The notes: a model not told the origin generated them from the sequence alone. Positions 9,931 through 19,579 are shown, counted from the stretch's first letter. The stretch is DNA of 45,940 nt from Dimorphilus gyrociliatus (GCA_904063045.1 CAJFCJ010000154.1:1-45940); one strand, 5' to 3'. Translations and numbers: made by a program.

Positions 9931-10161
9931 AAAATAGTGTTTTATAGTTTTTTTCACATTTTTTGGGTCCCTTAAAACGAATTTTTACTCTTCATTCACA
10001 AAGACTACATTAAATGTTAAATTATATATTAGTATATGAATTAATATCTATATTTAAAAATTGTAAATTAAACAAAAAATAGGCTTTATTATAATTTTAG
10101 CTATTTTAAAATTTGGTTTAAGATTAAAATATCTTAGGATTAGTTTTTTTTCTCTACCCTA
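9931..10161. other. Intergenic, nothing recognised
   Basis: AT-rich sequence between the end of the Merlin relic and the small ORF at 10162. No coding or structural signal was seen. Confidence 0.4.
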
Positions 10162-10366
10162 ATGGAAATAGAAGATGAGTTTATTTTAGCATTTCTTGAG
10201 GAAATAAAAAATGAATTTAAAGAGGATTTTTTAAAAGGAAGAGCGCTGTTCAATAAACGTTTCAATAGTGAAAAAGAATTGAAAAACATTGATATTAGTT
10301 GGTAATTTTAATCAAGATATTGAAGTTTGCTTAGATATCTTAAGTAATATATTAACTATCAATTGA
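10162..10366 (+). pseudogene. Small unrecognised gene, probably frameshifted
   Basis: The ATG at 10162 follows ACCC (CCC 10157-10159), the normal start context. It opens 47 codons of charged, helix-like sequence (starting MEIEDEFILAFLEEIKNEF) that stop at 10303-10305. One base over, the frame continues with NFNQDIEVCLDILSNILTIN to a stop at 10364-10366. The composition is typical of a conserved soluble protein, but the family was not recognised. It may be a real small protein of 47 residues or the 5' end of a decayed gene. Confidence 0.4.
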
Positions 10367-10690
10367 ACCTCTAAATTTCACAAAGGCAAGATCGTAAACA
10401 AAAAAGTTATAATAAGTAGATACAACGTTCTGTCATATTTCATAGTATTTATAAATTTTAGTTTCAGTATATTTTAATAAATAAATGTGATTTTAAATTA
10501 AATAAAGTTAAGGTACTTTGTTTTACTATTTCCTTCGTATAAACAATCATAAGTCCTCAATATGGGAGGAGAATCCATTGTCCAGTTCACTGATTTTATT
10601 TTCTTTGAAACAGTCTAGCTTTTCTTAGAACTATACTATCATGTATTATCCTAGCGAAAGCGCCCCTAAATGTTTTTATTAAATATTTAT
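10367..10690. other. Intergenic, nothing recognised
   Basis: Flank of the integrase element. No supportable gene was seen on either strand. Confidence 0.4.
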
Positions 10691-10989
10691 TGTTGGGAAA
10701 AATTAAGTACATAAAAAAAATTAGGTACATAAAAAAATCCTATTAAATTACCATAAAATTGTTTTTTTTTAATTATTTTAACCCCTATTTTGTTCATTTT
10801 GGTAAGGATAAATTAGGTACATGGTAAATTGGTAGGGTTTTTTCTATCCCCCCATAAAAATTAAATAGAGTTTTTTACCATAAATTTTTTTTTTGTCTCC
10901 ATCGAAAAAATTAGGTACATAAAAAATTTTTGAGGGTAATTTAATAACATTTTTGAAAAAAATTGGATAAAACTATTTTATTCGATAAA
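10691..10989. repeat. Left TIR of integrase element 1, with repeated 12-base motif
   Basis: It contains aattaagtacat (10701-10712) and aattaggtacat (10719-10730, 10811-10822, 10909-10920), all in the same orientation. Compared with the right TIR it has an extra motif-plus-spacer of about 20 bases at the outer end. The repeated motif is a likely integrase-binding site, which is inferred. Confidence 0.9.
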
Positions 10990-11002
10990 TTCTGTATCAC
11001 CC

Positions 11003-12190
11003 ATGGCCATGATTCCAGTTATTTCGAATATAAATGAGAAAAATGAGATAATATCATACGTTGTTGATAAAGTTATACCACGCGAGCTTAAAGGCGAACG
11101 TAAAAGACAGTTTATCAAGAAATCAGCAAGGTTTTTTTATAGTAACTCAACACTTTATGTTGAGCAAAATCGAGTCAGAAAGAGATATATCTGTGATTTT
11201 GAGCATGAAGAGAAAAAGAATATAATCAAGGAGGCTCATTTACCAAGTCATCTCTGTGCTAATAAGATGAAGGGAATCATTGACAATCTTTATATAAATA
11301 TAAAAGTAAACGATATTATATCATATATTACTTCATGTGAGGGCTGTCAAAGAGAAAATACAATCAATATCACAAGACCTATAACACCTATTCTTATATA
11401 TAATATACATGAACGTTTACAGGCCGACATTATAGATCTGAGTACATATTCTGAATTTAATGATAATTATAGATATGTTTTAAACTTAATAGACTGTTTT
11501 TCGAAGTTTGCATTCAGTTTTAAGTTATATGATAAAAGCTCAGAATCTGTAGCAGAAATTTTAAGAAGTTTATTTTATTCAGAAGGCCCGTGGAAAACTC
11601 TCCATACAGATAACGGGAGAGAATTTATTAACCAAAGAATCAGAAACATATGTAGTATGTTTAATATTGAGCATGTAACTGGCCGGCCTCGACATCCACA
11701 ATCACAGGGAGTTGTCGAAAGATTTAATAGAACACTAAAAAGCAGGATGAGAAAGGCTTTAGGAGGTGAAGTAAACTGGATTAGGGTTCATGAGGATGTA
11801 GTATATCAGTACAACAATAGTAAGCATAGTGCTACAGGTTTTAAGCCCTTTGTGTTATTCCGTAATGTAGATCCCAATAATTATAATAATAACGTCATTC
11901 TCTCACTTCAGGAAGCAAGAAATAATTATATAAAATATGTAAGTAGTTATATTAATGAATACAATGCAAGAGCAAACGATAGCAACCAAGTAGTAGTGGG
12001 GAGAAAATACTTATTAGCCAAAGACTTCGATAATAATGTCAATACTAGAAGATATCCATTGACATCATTATATTATGATGAAATATACACTGTTATATCA
12101 ATTCATAATGATAATAGAATAACAATAAAGGATGAGAATAATAATATGAAAGTTGCAACTAGATATGTTTTAAAACAATTTATCGAATAA
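11003..12190 (+). CDS. Integrase/transposase, H2C2 zinc finger plus DDE rve core
   Basis: A 395-residue protein with an intact frame. The ATG at 11003 follows CCC (11000-11002). An HHCC zinc-binding module is visible as HLPSH (about residue 78) with CEGC (about residue 115), as in Ty3/gypsy and retroviral integrases. The catalytic core has Asp in QADIIDLS, Asp in HTDNGREF, and Glu in GVVERFNRTLK, with the DD-35-E spacing type and the GRPRHPQSQG block. A C-terminal region (GRKYLLAKDF through TIKDENNN) resembles the small beta-rich tail of these integrases. The last codons and the stop lie inside the right TIR. All catalytic residues are present, so the copy could be active. It would cut and join the TIR ends in the nucleus. 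Confidence 0.92.
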   Translation: MAMIPVISNINEKNEIISYVVDKVIPRELKGERKRQFIKKSARFFYSNSTLYVEQNRVRKRYICDFEHEEKKNIIKEAHLPSHLCANKMKGIIDNLYINIKVNDIISYITSCEGCQRENTINITRPITPILIYNIHERLQADIIDLSTYSEFNDNYRYVLNLIDCFSKFAFSFKLYDKSSESVAEILRSLFYSEGPWKTLHTDNGREFINQRIRNICSMFNIEHVTGRPRHPQSQGVVERFNRTLKSRMRKALGGEVNWIRVHEDVVYQYNNSKHSATGFKPFVLFRNVDPNNYNNNVILSLQEARNNYIKYVSSYINEYNARANDSNQVVVGRKYLLAKDFDNNVNTRRYPLTSLYYDEIYTVISIHNDNRITIKDENNNMKVATRYVLKQFIE

Positions 12191-12457
12191 AATAGTTTTA
12201 TCCAATTTTTTTCAAAAATGTTATTAAATTCCCTCAAAAATTTTTTATGTACCTAATTTTTTCGATGGAGACAAAAAAAAATTTATGGTAAAAAACTCTA
12301 TTTAATTTTTATGGGGGGATAGAAAAAACCCTACCAATTTACCATGTACCTAATTTATCCTTACCAAAATGAACAAAATAGGGGTTAAAATAATTAAAAA
12401 AAAACAATTTTATGGTAATTTAATAGGATTTTTTTATGTACTTAATTTATCCTAACA
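12179..12457. repeat. Right TIR of integrase element 1
   Basis: The inverted match of 10691-10989, holding the motif as atgtacctaatt at 12247-12258 and 12344-12355, and atgtacttaatt at 12436-12447. It overlaps the end of the integrase gene. Confidence 0.9.
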
Positions 12458-12554
12458 NNNNNNNNNNNNNNNNNNNNNNNNNNNNNNNNNNNNNNNNNNN
12501 NNNNNNNNNNNNNNNNNNNNNNNNNNNNNNNNNNNNNNNNNNNNNNNNNNNNNN
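12458..12554. other. Assembly gap (97 N)
   Basis: A run of N that begins exactly at the right terminus of integrase element 1. The true length and content are unknown. Confidence 0.99.
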
Positions 12555-12731
12555 AAAAGACGGGGATTTATCTAAATGCATGTTTTTTATATAAATAAAA
12601 TCCTATAAACTAGTGATGAGTGATTTATTCACCATATTATGCGAATTAATTATAAATTTAAGCTTTTCTATGGCTACTTTTTTGGTATGTTTTTTTAAAG
12701 TAAAATTTATAACATATAAGTAAAGTTTTAT

Positions 12732-13708
12732 GGCTGGAGTACCAATCTGTTCTACCCATTGGTGTGTGTCAAAAAAAAAAATTTAACCCTTGTAAAATGA
12801 ATAATTTTTTGAATAATGAAACATTAAAAACCTTATTAAAGAGTTTATTGTCCCAAAATTCCCCAAGATATTGTGAATTATGTAATGGTAGTGTATCTAT
12901 TACACTAAAAAACAACCTTAACTTTACATATAAGTGTAAAACACGTTCATGTAGGAAGGAAAATGGTGTATTTAAAAATACTATTTTTTATAGAACAAAT
13001 TACCTGCTGTTTTTTAAAGTAATATGGTTATGGTTGCGTAATTATAACATAGATCAAATCATAGAGATATCAGGTTCAAATAAAAAAACCATACATAAAT
13101 TTATTAAGTTATTTCTACCTAAAATGGAAAAATTTTATCTAAAAGCATTTGGGAAGATTGGAGGTGAAGGTGTTGTAATTGAAGCTGACGAATCTAAATT
13201 TGGGAGAACTAAGTACAATGTAGGTAGGACTGTAGAAGGTGTATGGGTGGTTGGTTTAGTAGAAAAAACGGAGCAAAGAAAAATCATACTAGTTCCAGTA
13301 GTTAAAAGGGACAGTATCACTATGAACACAATATTTGATCCATATGTCAAATCAGGATCTGTTGTAAATACTGATCTTTGGAAAGGATACAGTAACACCA
13401 AAGAAAATTACAAACATTATACTGTCAATCATAAGCAGAACTATAAAGATCCTATAACAGGAGCTCACACAAACACAATTGAGGGGAATTGGAGGACTAT
13501 TAAAACTGAAGTACCTAATCATTGTAGAAAATTCACTGAGATTTTACCATAATTATCAAAGTTTATGATAAAAAGATGGTTTTCAGACAATTATTTCGAG
13601 GTTTTATTAAAATTTTTGATTTGTTAATTGTTTTTTTGTAAAAATAAACAAGGGTTAAATTTTTTTTTTGACACACACCAATGGGTAGAACAGATTGGTA
13701 CTTTAGCC
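12732..13708 (+). mobile_element. Merlin transposon, near-intact copy
   Basis: Inverted repeats of about 61 bp (12732-12793 and 13648-13708, including taccaatctgttctaccc) enclose a Merlin/ISXO2-like transposase. Directly outside is a 17-base direct repeat (catataagtaaagtttt) at 12713-12729 and 13709-13725. This is longer than the 8-9 bp target duplication usual for Merlin. Four other Merlin relics in the window (7690, 28215, 29390, 44358) are far more decayed. Confidence 0.9.
12797..13552 (+). CDS. Merlin (ISXO2-like) transposase, C-terminus cut by an in-frame stop
   Basis: The start is the ATG at 12797, with the CCC motif at 12787-12789 inside the left TIR; an upstream GTG in the same frame is not needed. 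An N-terminal zinc ribbon (CELC at about residue 26, then CKTRSCRKE) precedes the DDE core. The core shows Asp/Glu in VVIEADESKFGRTKY, Asp in VVNTDLWKGY, and Glu in GAHTNTIEGNWRTIK, so all catalytic positions are present. The frame stops at 13550-13552, but the same frame continues with a conserved-looking tail (KFMIKRWFSDNYFEVLL) to 13627. One nonsense change therefore seems to have removed about 25 residues. Whether the 251-residue protein is active is unknown. Confidence 0.88.
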   Translation: MNNFLNNETLKTLLKSLLSQNSPRYCELCNGSVSITLKNNLNFTYKCKTRSCRKENGVFKNTIFYRTNYLLFFKVIWLWLRNYNIDQIIEISGSNKKTIHKFIKLFLPKMEKFYLKAFGKIGGEGVVIEADESKFGRTKYNVGRTVEGVWVVGLVEKTEQRKIILVPVVKRDSITMNTIFDPYVKSGSVVNTDLWKGYSNTKENYKHYTVNHKQNYKDPITGAHTNTIEGNWRTIKTEVPNHCRKFTEILP

Positions 13709-14016
13709 CATATAAGTAAAGTTTTTATTACTAAAATGGAAGTTCTACTTTAAGGAATTACGTCATAGTAAATGGCGGTAAAACACAAAAATTTAAAAAA
13801 AAATTAATAATGGAAGTTGTAGTTATATCATAAATTAATTTATTTAAATTTTTGTGTTTTATTATTTAGTGTGATATCTTAAATAAAAATTTTTTAAACT
13901 TTGATAAAAATTTAATATAATTTACATTCTAATAACTATAATTTTTAATTGGATAAAAATATACGTAATTACTTCCCAAAAAGAATCTACTTCTAAAAAT
14001 TTTCAACGACATCCTA
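13709..14016. other. Intergenic, nothing recognised
   Basis: Begins with the 17-base direct repeat of the Merlin insertion. No gene was seen. The ATG at 14017 lacks a clear CCC and has only ACATCCTA before it. Confidence 0.4.
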
Positions 14017-15842
14017 ATGTGTATTTTATATTTTTTTTTGATTAATTGTACTTTTCTTGTAAGAAAAATAACAACGATTAAGTCTATTGTTCGTGAAAAT
14101 AAATCATCATTTTATCACCTCAGAAGAATCTTTGATATGAACTCGATAGAATCTCTAAAAATATCCAAATGCCGAATAAATACAGGTTTAGGAGGTATTA
14201 AAAGACTAAATAAATTACATACACTATATTTGGACAAAAATAACATAAGCTTGGCCGATTTGAATGAAATATACAAATTAAAAGATTTACAGATTTTAAG
14301 CTTAAGAGATTGCAACCTACACGAAAATTCACTTTTTAAAATACCGAGATTAGCTAAACTAAAAAAACTTTATCTTGATTCAAATATAAGAATTACAAAA
14401 AGAGACATTAAAAGTATTTTAGAGTTAAAAGACTTAACAACTTTAAGTTTCAGAAAATGCGAATTAAGTGACGATATAGCGATCCATAAACTGGATAAAT
14501 TGGAAGTGCTAGATTTATCTTATAACTTATCACTTAATGATGAAAACGTTGATACATTAACTATGTTACAAAATCTTAAGTGTCTTTATTTAAATTACTG
14601 TTCCTTTAACGGATATGTATTTTATTACATACGAAATTTAAAAAAACTTGAGACTTTAAATTTTGATTGTAATAAAACGATGTTAAGTTCTTATCTAAAT
14701 GGAATTAGTGAATTATCTAGCTTAAAGAATCTAAGCATGGCAGGTTCTCGAATATATGGGTTTAATTATCCGTTTATAAAGACAGATAAATTACTAAACC
14801 TAGAGATATTGAACATAAACTATAATTATACAATTGAGCTAGAAAATATTTCTATAATAGCACATTTAAAGAACATTAAAGAATTATACATGAAAAAAAT
14901 AGAATTTATAGTAGAACTTTAAGTAAAATTTATTTACTAAGCAATCTTGAGGTTCTGAACATTTCTAAAAATATATTGTTATGTCCAGAAGTTTTTAGTC
15001 ATTTAGTAAAGACAACAAGTTTGAAAAAACTTGATTTAAGTTACTGTCATATTAAAATTTCAGATATATGGGAAATATTTCAAATAAGAACTTTGGAATC
15101 TCTAAATTTATCATCTAATCACTTTATTTCATCATTAGAGAAGAATTTAGAAGTTAGTAAGCATATGAAGTTCAAAAAATTGTTACTTAGTAGCTGTTTT
15201 TTACCACCTTTGTTTTTTATCAACCTAGACTTAAACAGAAACGTTGAATTTATTGACATTTCAAATAACGTTCTCTTAAAGGATGTTGACTTTGATTTTA
15301 TATTAAATCTAAATAAACTAAAAATGTTAAATATGCGAAACTGTAACTTAAGCGAAGGTATATTAATAAATATAAGAAACCTTAATGATCTTGAAATTTT
15401 GGATATTTCTGAAAATACAAAACTTTGTAGATTAGACTTTGAAGCAATATCGAACCTGAAAAAGCTCAGAATTCTTCATATAGAAAGATGCAACTTTAAA
15501 AACGGAGTATTAAATAATTTACAGTTTCAGAGAACTCTTGAAAAAGCTAATTTATCCTTTAATAATTTAGAATCTATCGATCCATTTTTGAAGTCTATGA
15601 ATATAAAAAGTCTAAATTTAAAAGGTTGTAGTTTAGATATTAATTCTTTATCAAGCCTTTATAAACTTATAAACCTAGAAGAACTGGATCTAAGTAATAA
15701 TATACAATTAAATATTGATGATATTCAAATGTTGGGTAGATTAAAAAAGCTAGAATGTTTGATAGTAAAAAATTGTAGCTTTACAAGAATAGAATTTAAT
15801 GCTATTAGAAGTTTAAACCTAATAAAACTAGTCATCGAATAA
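14017..15842 (+). pseudogene. Secreted A/B-type leucine-rich-repeat protein with one frameshift in an A7 run
   Basis: Frame one (14017-14922, 301 residues) has a hydrophobic leader (MCILYFFLINCTFLV) and then LRR units. Frame two is open from before 14892 to 15842 and carries on the LRRs without loss, starting with the unit SNLEVLNISKN (about 14937-14970). The switch coincides with seven A at 14893-14899, and a one-base length change there restores a protein of about 608 residues. Units alternate as at 6504-7541, for example LEVLDLSYNLSLNDENVD against LKCLYLNYCSFNGYVF. With only one lesion, this is the best candidate in the window for a sequencing error or for slippage. The function is unknown. 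Confidence 0.75.
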
Positions 15843-17388
15843 AACATTTTATATATAAAGAAGATTGAATAATAATATATTTATATTTGATTGAAGATAA
15901 ACATATGTATAACTGAGTAGATGCTAACACTAATCTTTCTATAAGTTTACTATTAAATGAAATTTTTATATAAATGTTTGGTAAAAAGAACTTTTAGGGG
16001 CTGGCTATATTCGCTTCTCAAATAATATAAAGTGTTTTTAGATACAAAAAGTTTTTGTTAATTTTCATTTTGAGTTAAAATTTTTAAGAAATGACTTCGT
16101 GTTCTTAAAAATAAATAGTATCTGATATAAGACCTTATATTTGGTTTTATATTACCTTCAAGCGTATTTAAATAGTATATGAACGTGATACACGATTTTT
16201 TATGTTTTAAGGATGTTTTTTTTTGTTTTTAGGTCTACAAATACTCTTTATATTCAATAGTAAATGACCATATCTAAACAACTGTATTCCATTACAATCT
16301 TCCTATTCATCGCAAATAATATCTGAATACTATTTTACGTTCCTTATGATTTTTTAGGTATTGTTTCTTCATATCATTTTGTGACATTTCGAAAAAAACA
16401 CTTTTTTATGGCTCTACAGAAACTACTTACTGCCTATATCTATTCTATTGGGAACCTTCATCAGTTTTAATAATTCTACCACCTCCCCTACTTTGTTTCT
16501 GAGAAACTGTCACAAAGGCTGTTAGTAATCCTTAAAGTGCTGTTATATAATGTTTCAGTGGTGTGATATTTATTATTAATGTAAATTAGAAGCGATTTAA
16601 TACACCTTTTATATATATTAAAAATTGTGTTTTTAGTGATGATTTTATATTGTCAAATAAGATATGCTACATATATAAACCTTTATTTCGTAGTCTTTAC
16701 TTGCTCTATACAACCAAATAAAACCATCTGGATTATGAAATGGTATTAAAACCAAAATATTTTCAAAACTTTTAAAATTAAATTTTTTTAATAAGCATAA
16801 GTCTTGAACTCCCAGACAAAGTTGTGCCCAAATTAAATAACATGTTGACCTCTTCTTACCTCTAATACATCATTGGATTCGAATTTTAGGCAAGTATAAG
16901 AGTACTCTAAAAAAAGCACCGTACCAATTAAGTTATTCATTATGATTAAAAGGCTTTGGAGTTAGAAGTTATCACTATGGACGGAATTTCTAACTTTGAC
17001 CTAATTAGAGGTATAATTATGGGCTAATAAATAATCACTTAGACATGTGTTCATTTCTCTAATACTTGAATTATACCTTAAAGTATATTTTCCCCTTTTT
17101 TCATAAGATTTGAACTTATTTGTTCTGCATTAAATTATTTTCTTCCCCTATATTTGTATCCAACGAAATGTTTTCTAAAGTTTTGTGGTTTTTAGAGTTT
17201 GAGTATATATATCGATTCCTGTTTCTTTCAGCTAATATTTATAGTGTTTTGTCACCTTTCCTGCCCATTCGGCTATTAGTTATTTATAAGTAATTTAAAA
17301 TTATCCTAAAAGAATTTTTTTTTAAAAAAATGCTATTTTATTAAATTTTTTAGAAATTGAAAAAATTATTTATTTTTGAACCCTTCAA
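15843..17388. other. Long intergenic region with a faint minus-strand coding relic
   Basis: No intact gene. On the minus strand, about 16930 down to 16640, short peptides with coding character can be read in shifted frames (for example LVLIPFHNPDGFIWLYRASK). They suggest an old pseudogene of unknown family. An attcgaa string near 16877 was considered as a tRNA T-loop and rejected. Confidence 0.35.
17381..17383 (+). promoter_or_regulatory. CCC start-proximal motif of eL40
   Basis: GAACCCTTCAAATG, typical for this genome. Comparable blocks precede the ATGs at 1904, 3535(-), 3801, 6504, 10162, 11003, 12797, 17825, 20266(-), 27261, 35432(-), 35547, 37202(-), 41000 and 43554(-). This is the known microsporidian CCC-like promoter signal. 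Confidence 0.7.
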
Positions 17389-17763
17389 ATGCAACTAATT
17401 TTAAAAACACCAAACAGCACAAAATCACTTACTTTAGATGATAAAACAACTTTCAACCAACTTACTACTGAAGTTAATACTATTTTAAACACAACCAACT
17501 ATTTTCTATCAGCTAATGGGCTTAAATTGACAGAAAATAATTTTAACAGATCAATTAATGAAGTTAGTGTCAATTATAGGTTGAAAGGTGGTGTTTTAAC
17601 AGAAGACGATAAAGCTTTAGCAGCAAAAAGAAATTACATGAAAGTTTGTTACAAATGCAATGCTAGACTTAAACCTACAATGACTGTTTGTAGGAAGAAA
17701 AAATGTGGAAGAAGTATCAAACTTAGATTTAAAAAGAAAATAAGAGAAACTGGTAAGAAGTAA
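17389..17763 (+). CDS. Ubiquitin-like/ribosomal protein eL40 fusion
   Basis: A 124-residue fusion. Residues 1-68 form a ubiquitin-like leader with the MQLILKT start and a C-terminal YRLKGG cleavage site, but most surface positions of ubiquitin are not conserved. Residues 69-124 are eL40 of the large ribosomal subunit, with the zinc-binding pattern CYKC...CRKKKCG and a basic tail. The leader would be removed after Gly-Gly to free eL40. The gene is 61 bp upstream of uL22 in the same direction, and both have ACCCTT-type start motifs. The ubiquitin part is too divergent to serve with confidence as ordinary ubiquitin. Confidence 0.9.
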   Translation: MQLILKTPNSTKSLTLDDKTTFNQLTTEVNTILNTTNYFLSANGLKLTENNFNRSINEVSVNYRLKGGVLTEDDKALAAKRNYMKVCYKCNARLKPTMTVCRKKKCGRSIKLRFKKKIRETGKK

Positions 17764-17824
17764 AAAAAATTAAAATTATTTTTTAAAAAATTTTTATAAA
17801 AAATATTAAAAATCTACCCTTAAA

Positions 17825-18331
17825 ATGCAAGCACAAAATAAAACTTCACACAATTTCTCATACGATATAAAAGATCCTCAGTCAACTGTAAACATGTATT
17901 TTGAGAACGCCAACATCAAATTCAAAAACGCTCGTGAGACTTCTGTTCCTCTAAAGAACAGAACTATCAGTAATGCTTTAACCTACCTTAATGATGTTTC
18001 AAAGTACAAAAGATGTATTCCAATAACTAGATTTGGTAAGAAATGTGGAAGAACAGCACAGGCTAAGGAGTTTGGAACTGATAAAGGAAGATGGCCACAA
18101 GCCTCAGTAAAGTACTTCAAAGAAGTTCTTGAAAAATTAAAACAAGAAGCAGAAAAGAAGGATTTAGATGGAAATAACCTTAAAATAGTCCATATTAATG
18201 TTAATCAGGCACCAAAAGTATGGGGAAGGAAGTTTAGTGCTTTTGGTAGAACTAAATCAATTAGAAGAAAACCTTGTCATATTGAAATAGTTGCTATTAA
18301 AGAAGAATTGATCACTCAAGACGAAAATTAA
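17825..18331 (+). CDS. Ribosomal protein uL22 (eukaryotic L17)
   Basis: A 168-residue protein with eukaryotic L17/uL22 signatures in order: FKNARETSVPLKNRTISNAL (about 32-51), GRTAQAKEFGTDKGRWP (about 75-91), LKIVHINVNQAPKVWGRKF (about 125-143) and RKPCHIEIVA. It lines the peptide exit tunnel of the large subunit. The ATG follows CTACCCTTAAA (CCC 17817-17819). The length is slightly shorter than in animals and usual for microsporidia. Confidence 0.95.
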   Translation: MQAQNKTSHNFSYDIKDPQSTVNMYFENANIKFKNARETSVPLKNRTISNALTYLNDVSKYKRCIPITRFGKKCGRTAQAKEFGTDKGRWPQASVKYFKEVLEKLKQEAEKKDLDGNNLKIVHINVNQAPKVWGRKFSAFGRTKSIRRKPCHIEIVAIKEELITQDEN

Positions 18332-18398
18332 AAAAACTGCCTTTTTAATTATTTTGTATAAATTTTTATTTACTTTTTTAATAAATTCAATCGTAATA

Positions 18399-18508
18399 GT
18401 TTTTTATTACAAACTCTTATAGTACTTTCTTTTAGTTTATAGAATTATTTAGATAGAGCAATTTTATAAACTAAAAGAAAGCATTATAAGAGTTTCTAAT
18501 AAAAAAAG
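18399..18508. repeat. Near-perfect 110-bp palindrome
   Basis: Arms of 31 bases (18411-18441 and 18465-18495) match except for a three-base difference near the middle. Weaker complementarity extends to about 18399 and 18508, and the loop is 23 bases. It lies about 70 bp after the uL22 stop. It could be a small inverted-repeat element or a transcript-end hairpin. Confidence 0.9.
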
Positions 18509-19579
18509 ACCAGATATGAAGTTTTTGTTTTTTCATGAATAAATAAGTAGAATATATAATTATTTTCATTTTTTAAAACACAAAAGACCCCATTTGTTTC
18601 TATATTTTACATAAATGTTTAATTGAGAAAATTTCGAAGGTGTTTACACTGTGAAAAGAAGTTATAAGTTTTTGTCTATTTAACGATACAATCTAGAAAG
18701 CAACTGTCATTATTACATAAGAAGCTATAATAAAATACTATATGTATAATTTTTCCATTATATGACAAATACGGAATTAAAAAGGAAAGATTAAAGTTTT
18801 TCAGTATAAGAAAAGCGTCGAGTAAAGAGGAAACAATAAATGTTGATAACAAAGCATAAGTAAAGATATAAATACGAACAACCCAATTATAATATTCCTT
18901 GTTGGGAGAAAAAAAATGCTATTAAAGTAGGTATTATGATTCAAAATCAGCTAAAGACGGTGTAATAAAAAAAAAGGAATTTAAAAGGTGATAGCAACCC
19001 ACTTAGAACATGTCCATAAGTCAAGAATGTAAAGAATTTTAGATGTAATGGAATAAAATAATGGCAAAGCATCACAGATACTATCTAAAGGAAATAGAAT
19101 TAATTATATTATTAAATCACACATACTAACTTTAATAAACAGGAAGACTCTAGAAAATATCTCAGGGGAAGAAAGGTAAATTAAAACAAGGCAAATAAAT
19201 TCCAATCCTATGAATAGAAGAGTGATATAGATTTTAAAAAAAAGTTTGGGTACTAAAGGGTCTTTTAATGAATAAACAACTAAATGATTACTAACCTATA
19301 ATAAAAAATTTACCTACTTTTGTATATAATTATTTTGGTTTTTGTATTTAATATGATTACACATGGATATTTATAAACCAATTTTATCGTATATATTTTA
19401 CCTTTAGGAAAATATTCAAAAAAAGAAACTTTTTATACTATATCAGAACTACAAATTTGGTTTGTTGTGATAACTAAATTATATTTTTATTTAAATTTTT
19501 ATTAACCTAATCAAATTTTATTTATAATTTATTGCAAGCAATTTAAATTATATTCATTGTAAACTAAAATTTTTATATT
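18509..19579. other. Intergenic with relic of an unidentified repeated coding element (copy A)
   Basis: Between about 18780 and 19320 scattered blocks resemble about 24600-25130. Examples are gaggaaacaat, a peptide EDSRKYLRG against EDFRKYLNG, and aacaactaaatga near the end. The frames are heavily interrupted. The family is unknown. Confidence 0.4.

Larger units (their letters stand above)
10691..12457 (+). mobile_element. Integrase-encoding DNA transposon with long TIRs (Ginger-like), copy 1, gene intact
   Basis: About 1767 bp, beginning TGTTGGG and ending CCTAACA, i.e. TG...CA termini as used by retroviral-type integrases. Near-identical inverted repeats of 299 bp (10691-10989) and 279 bp (12179-12457) enclose one gene, a Ty3/gypsy-like integrase. 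There is no protease, reverse transcriptase, RNase H or gag, and the ends are inverted and not direct. This excludes an ordinary LTR retrotransposon and matches the concept of Ginger (gypsy integrase-related) DNA transposons. The target duplication cannot be read because an assembly gap starts at the base after the right end. Related copies are at 20670-23757 and 38658-40399. Confidence 0.85.

Noticed and set aside
10691-12457. LTR retrotransposon of the gypsy type
   Set aside because: The ends are inverted, not direct, and there is no reverse transcriptase, RNase H, protease or gag.
16865-16895. tRNA T-loop around an attcgaa string
   Set aside because: No acceptor stem, anticodon arm or D-arm could be folded around it on either strand.
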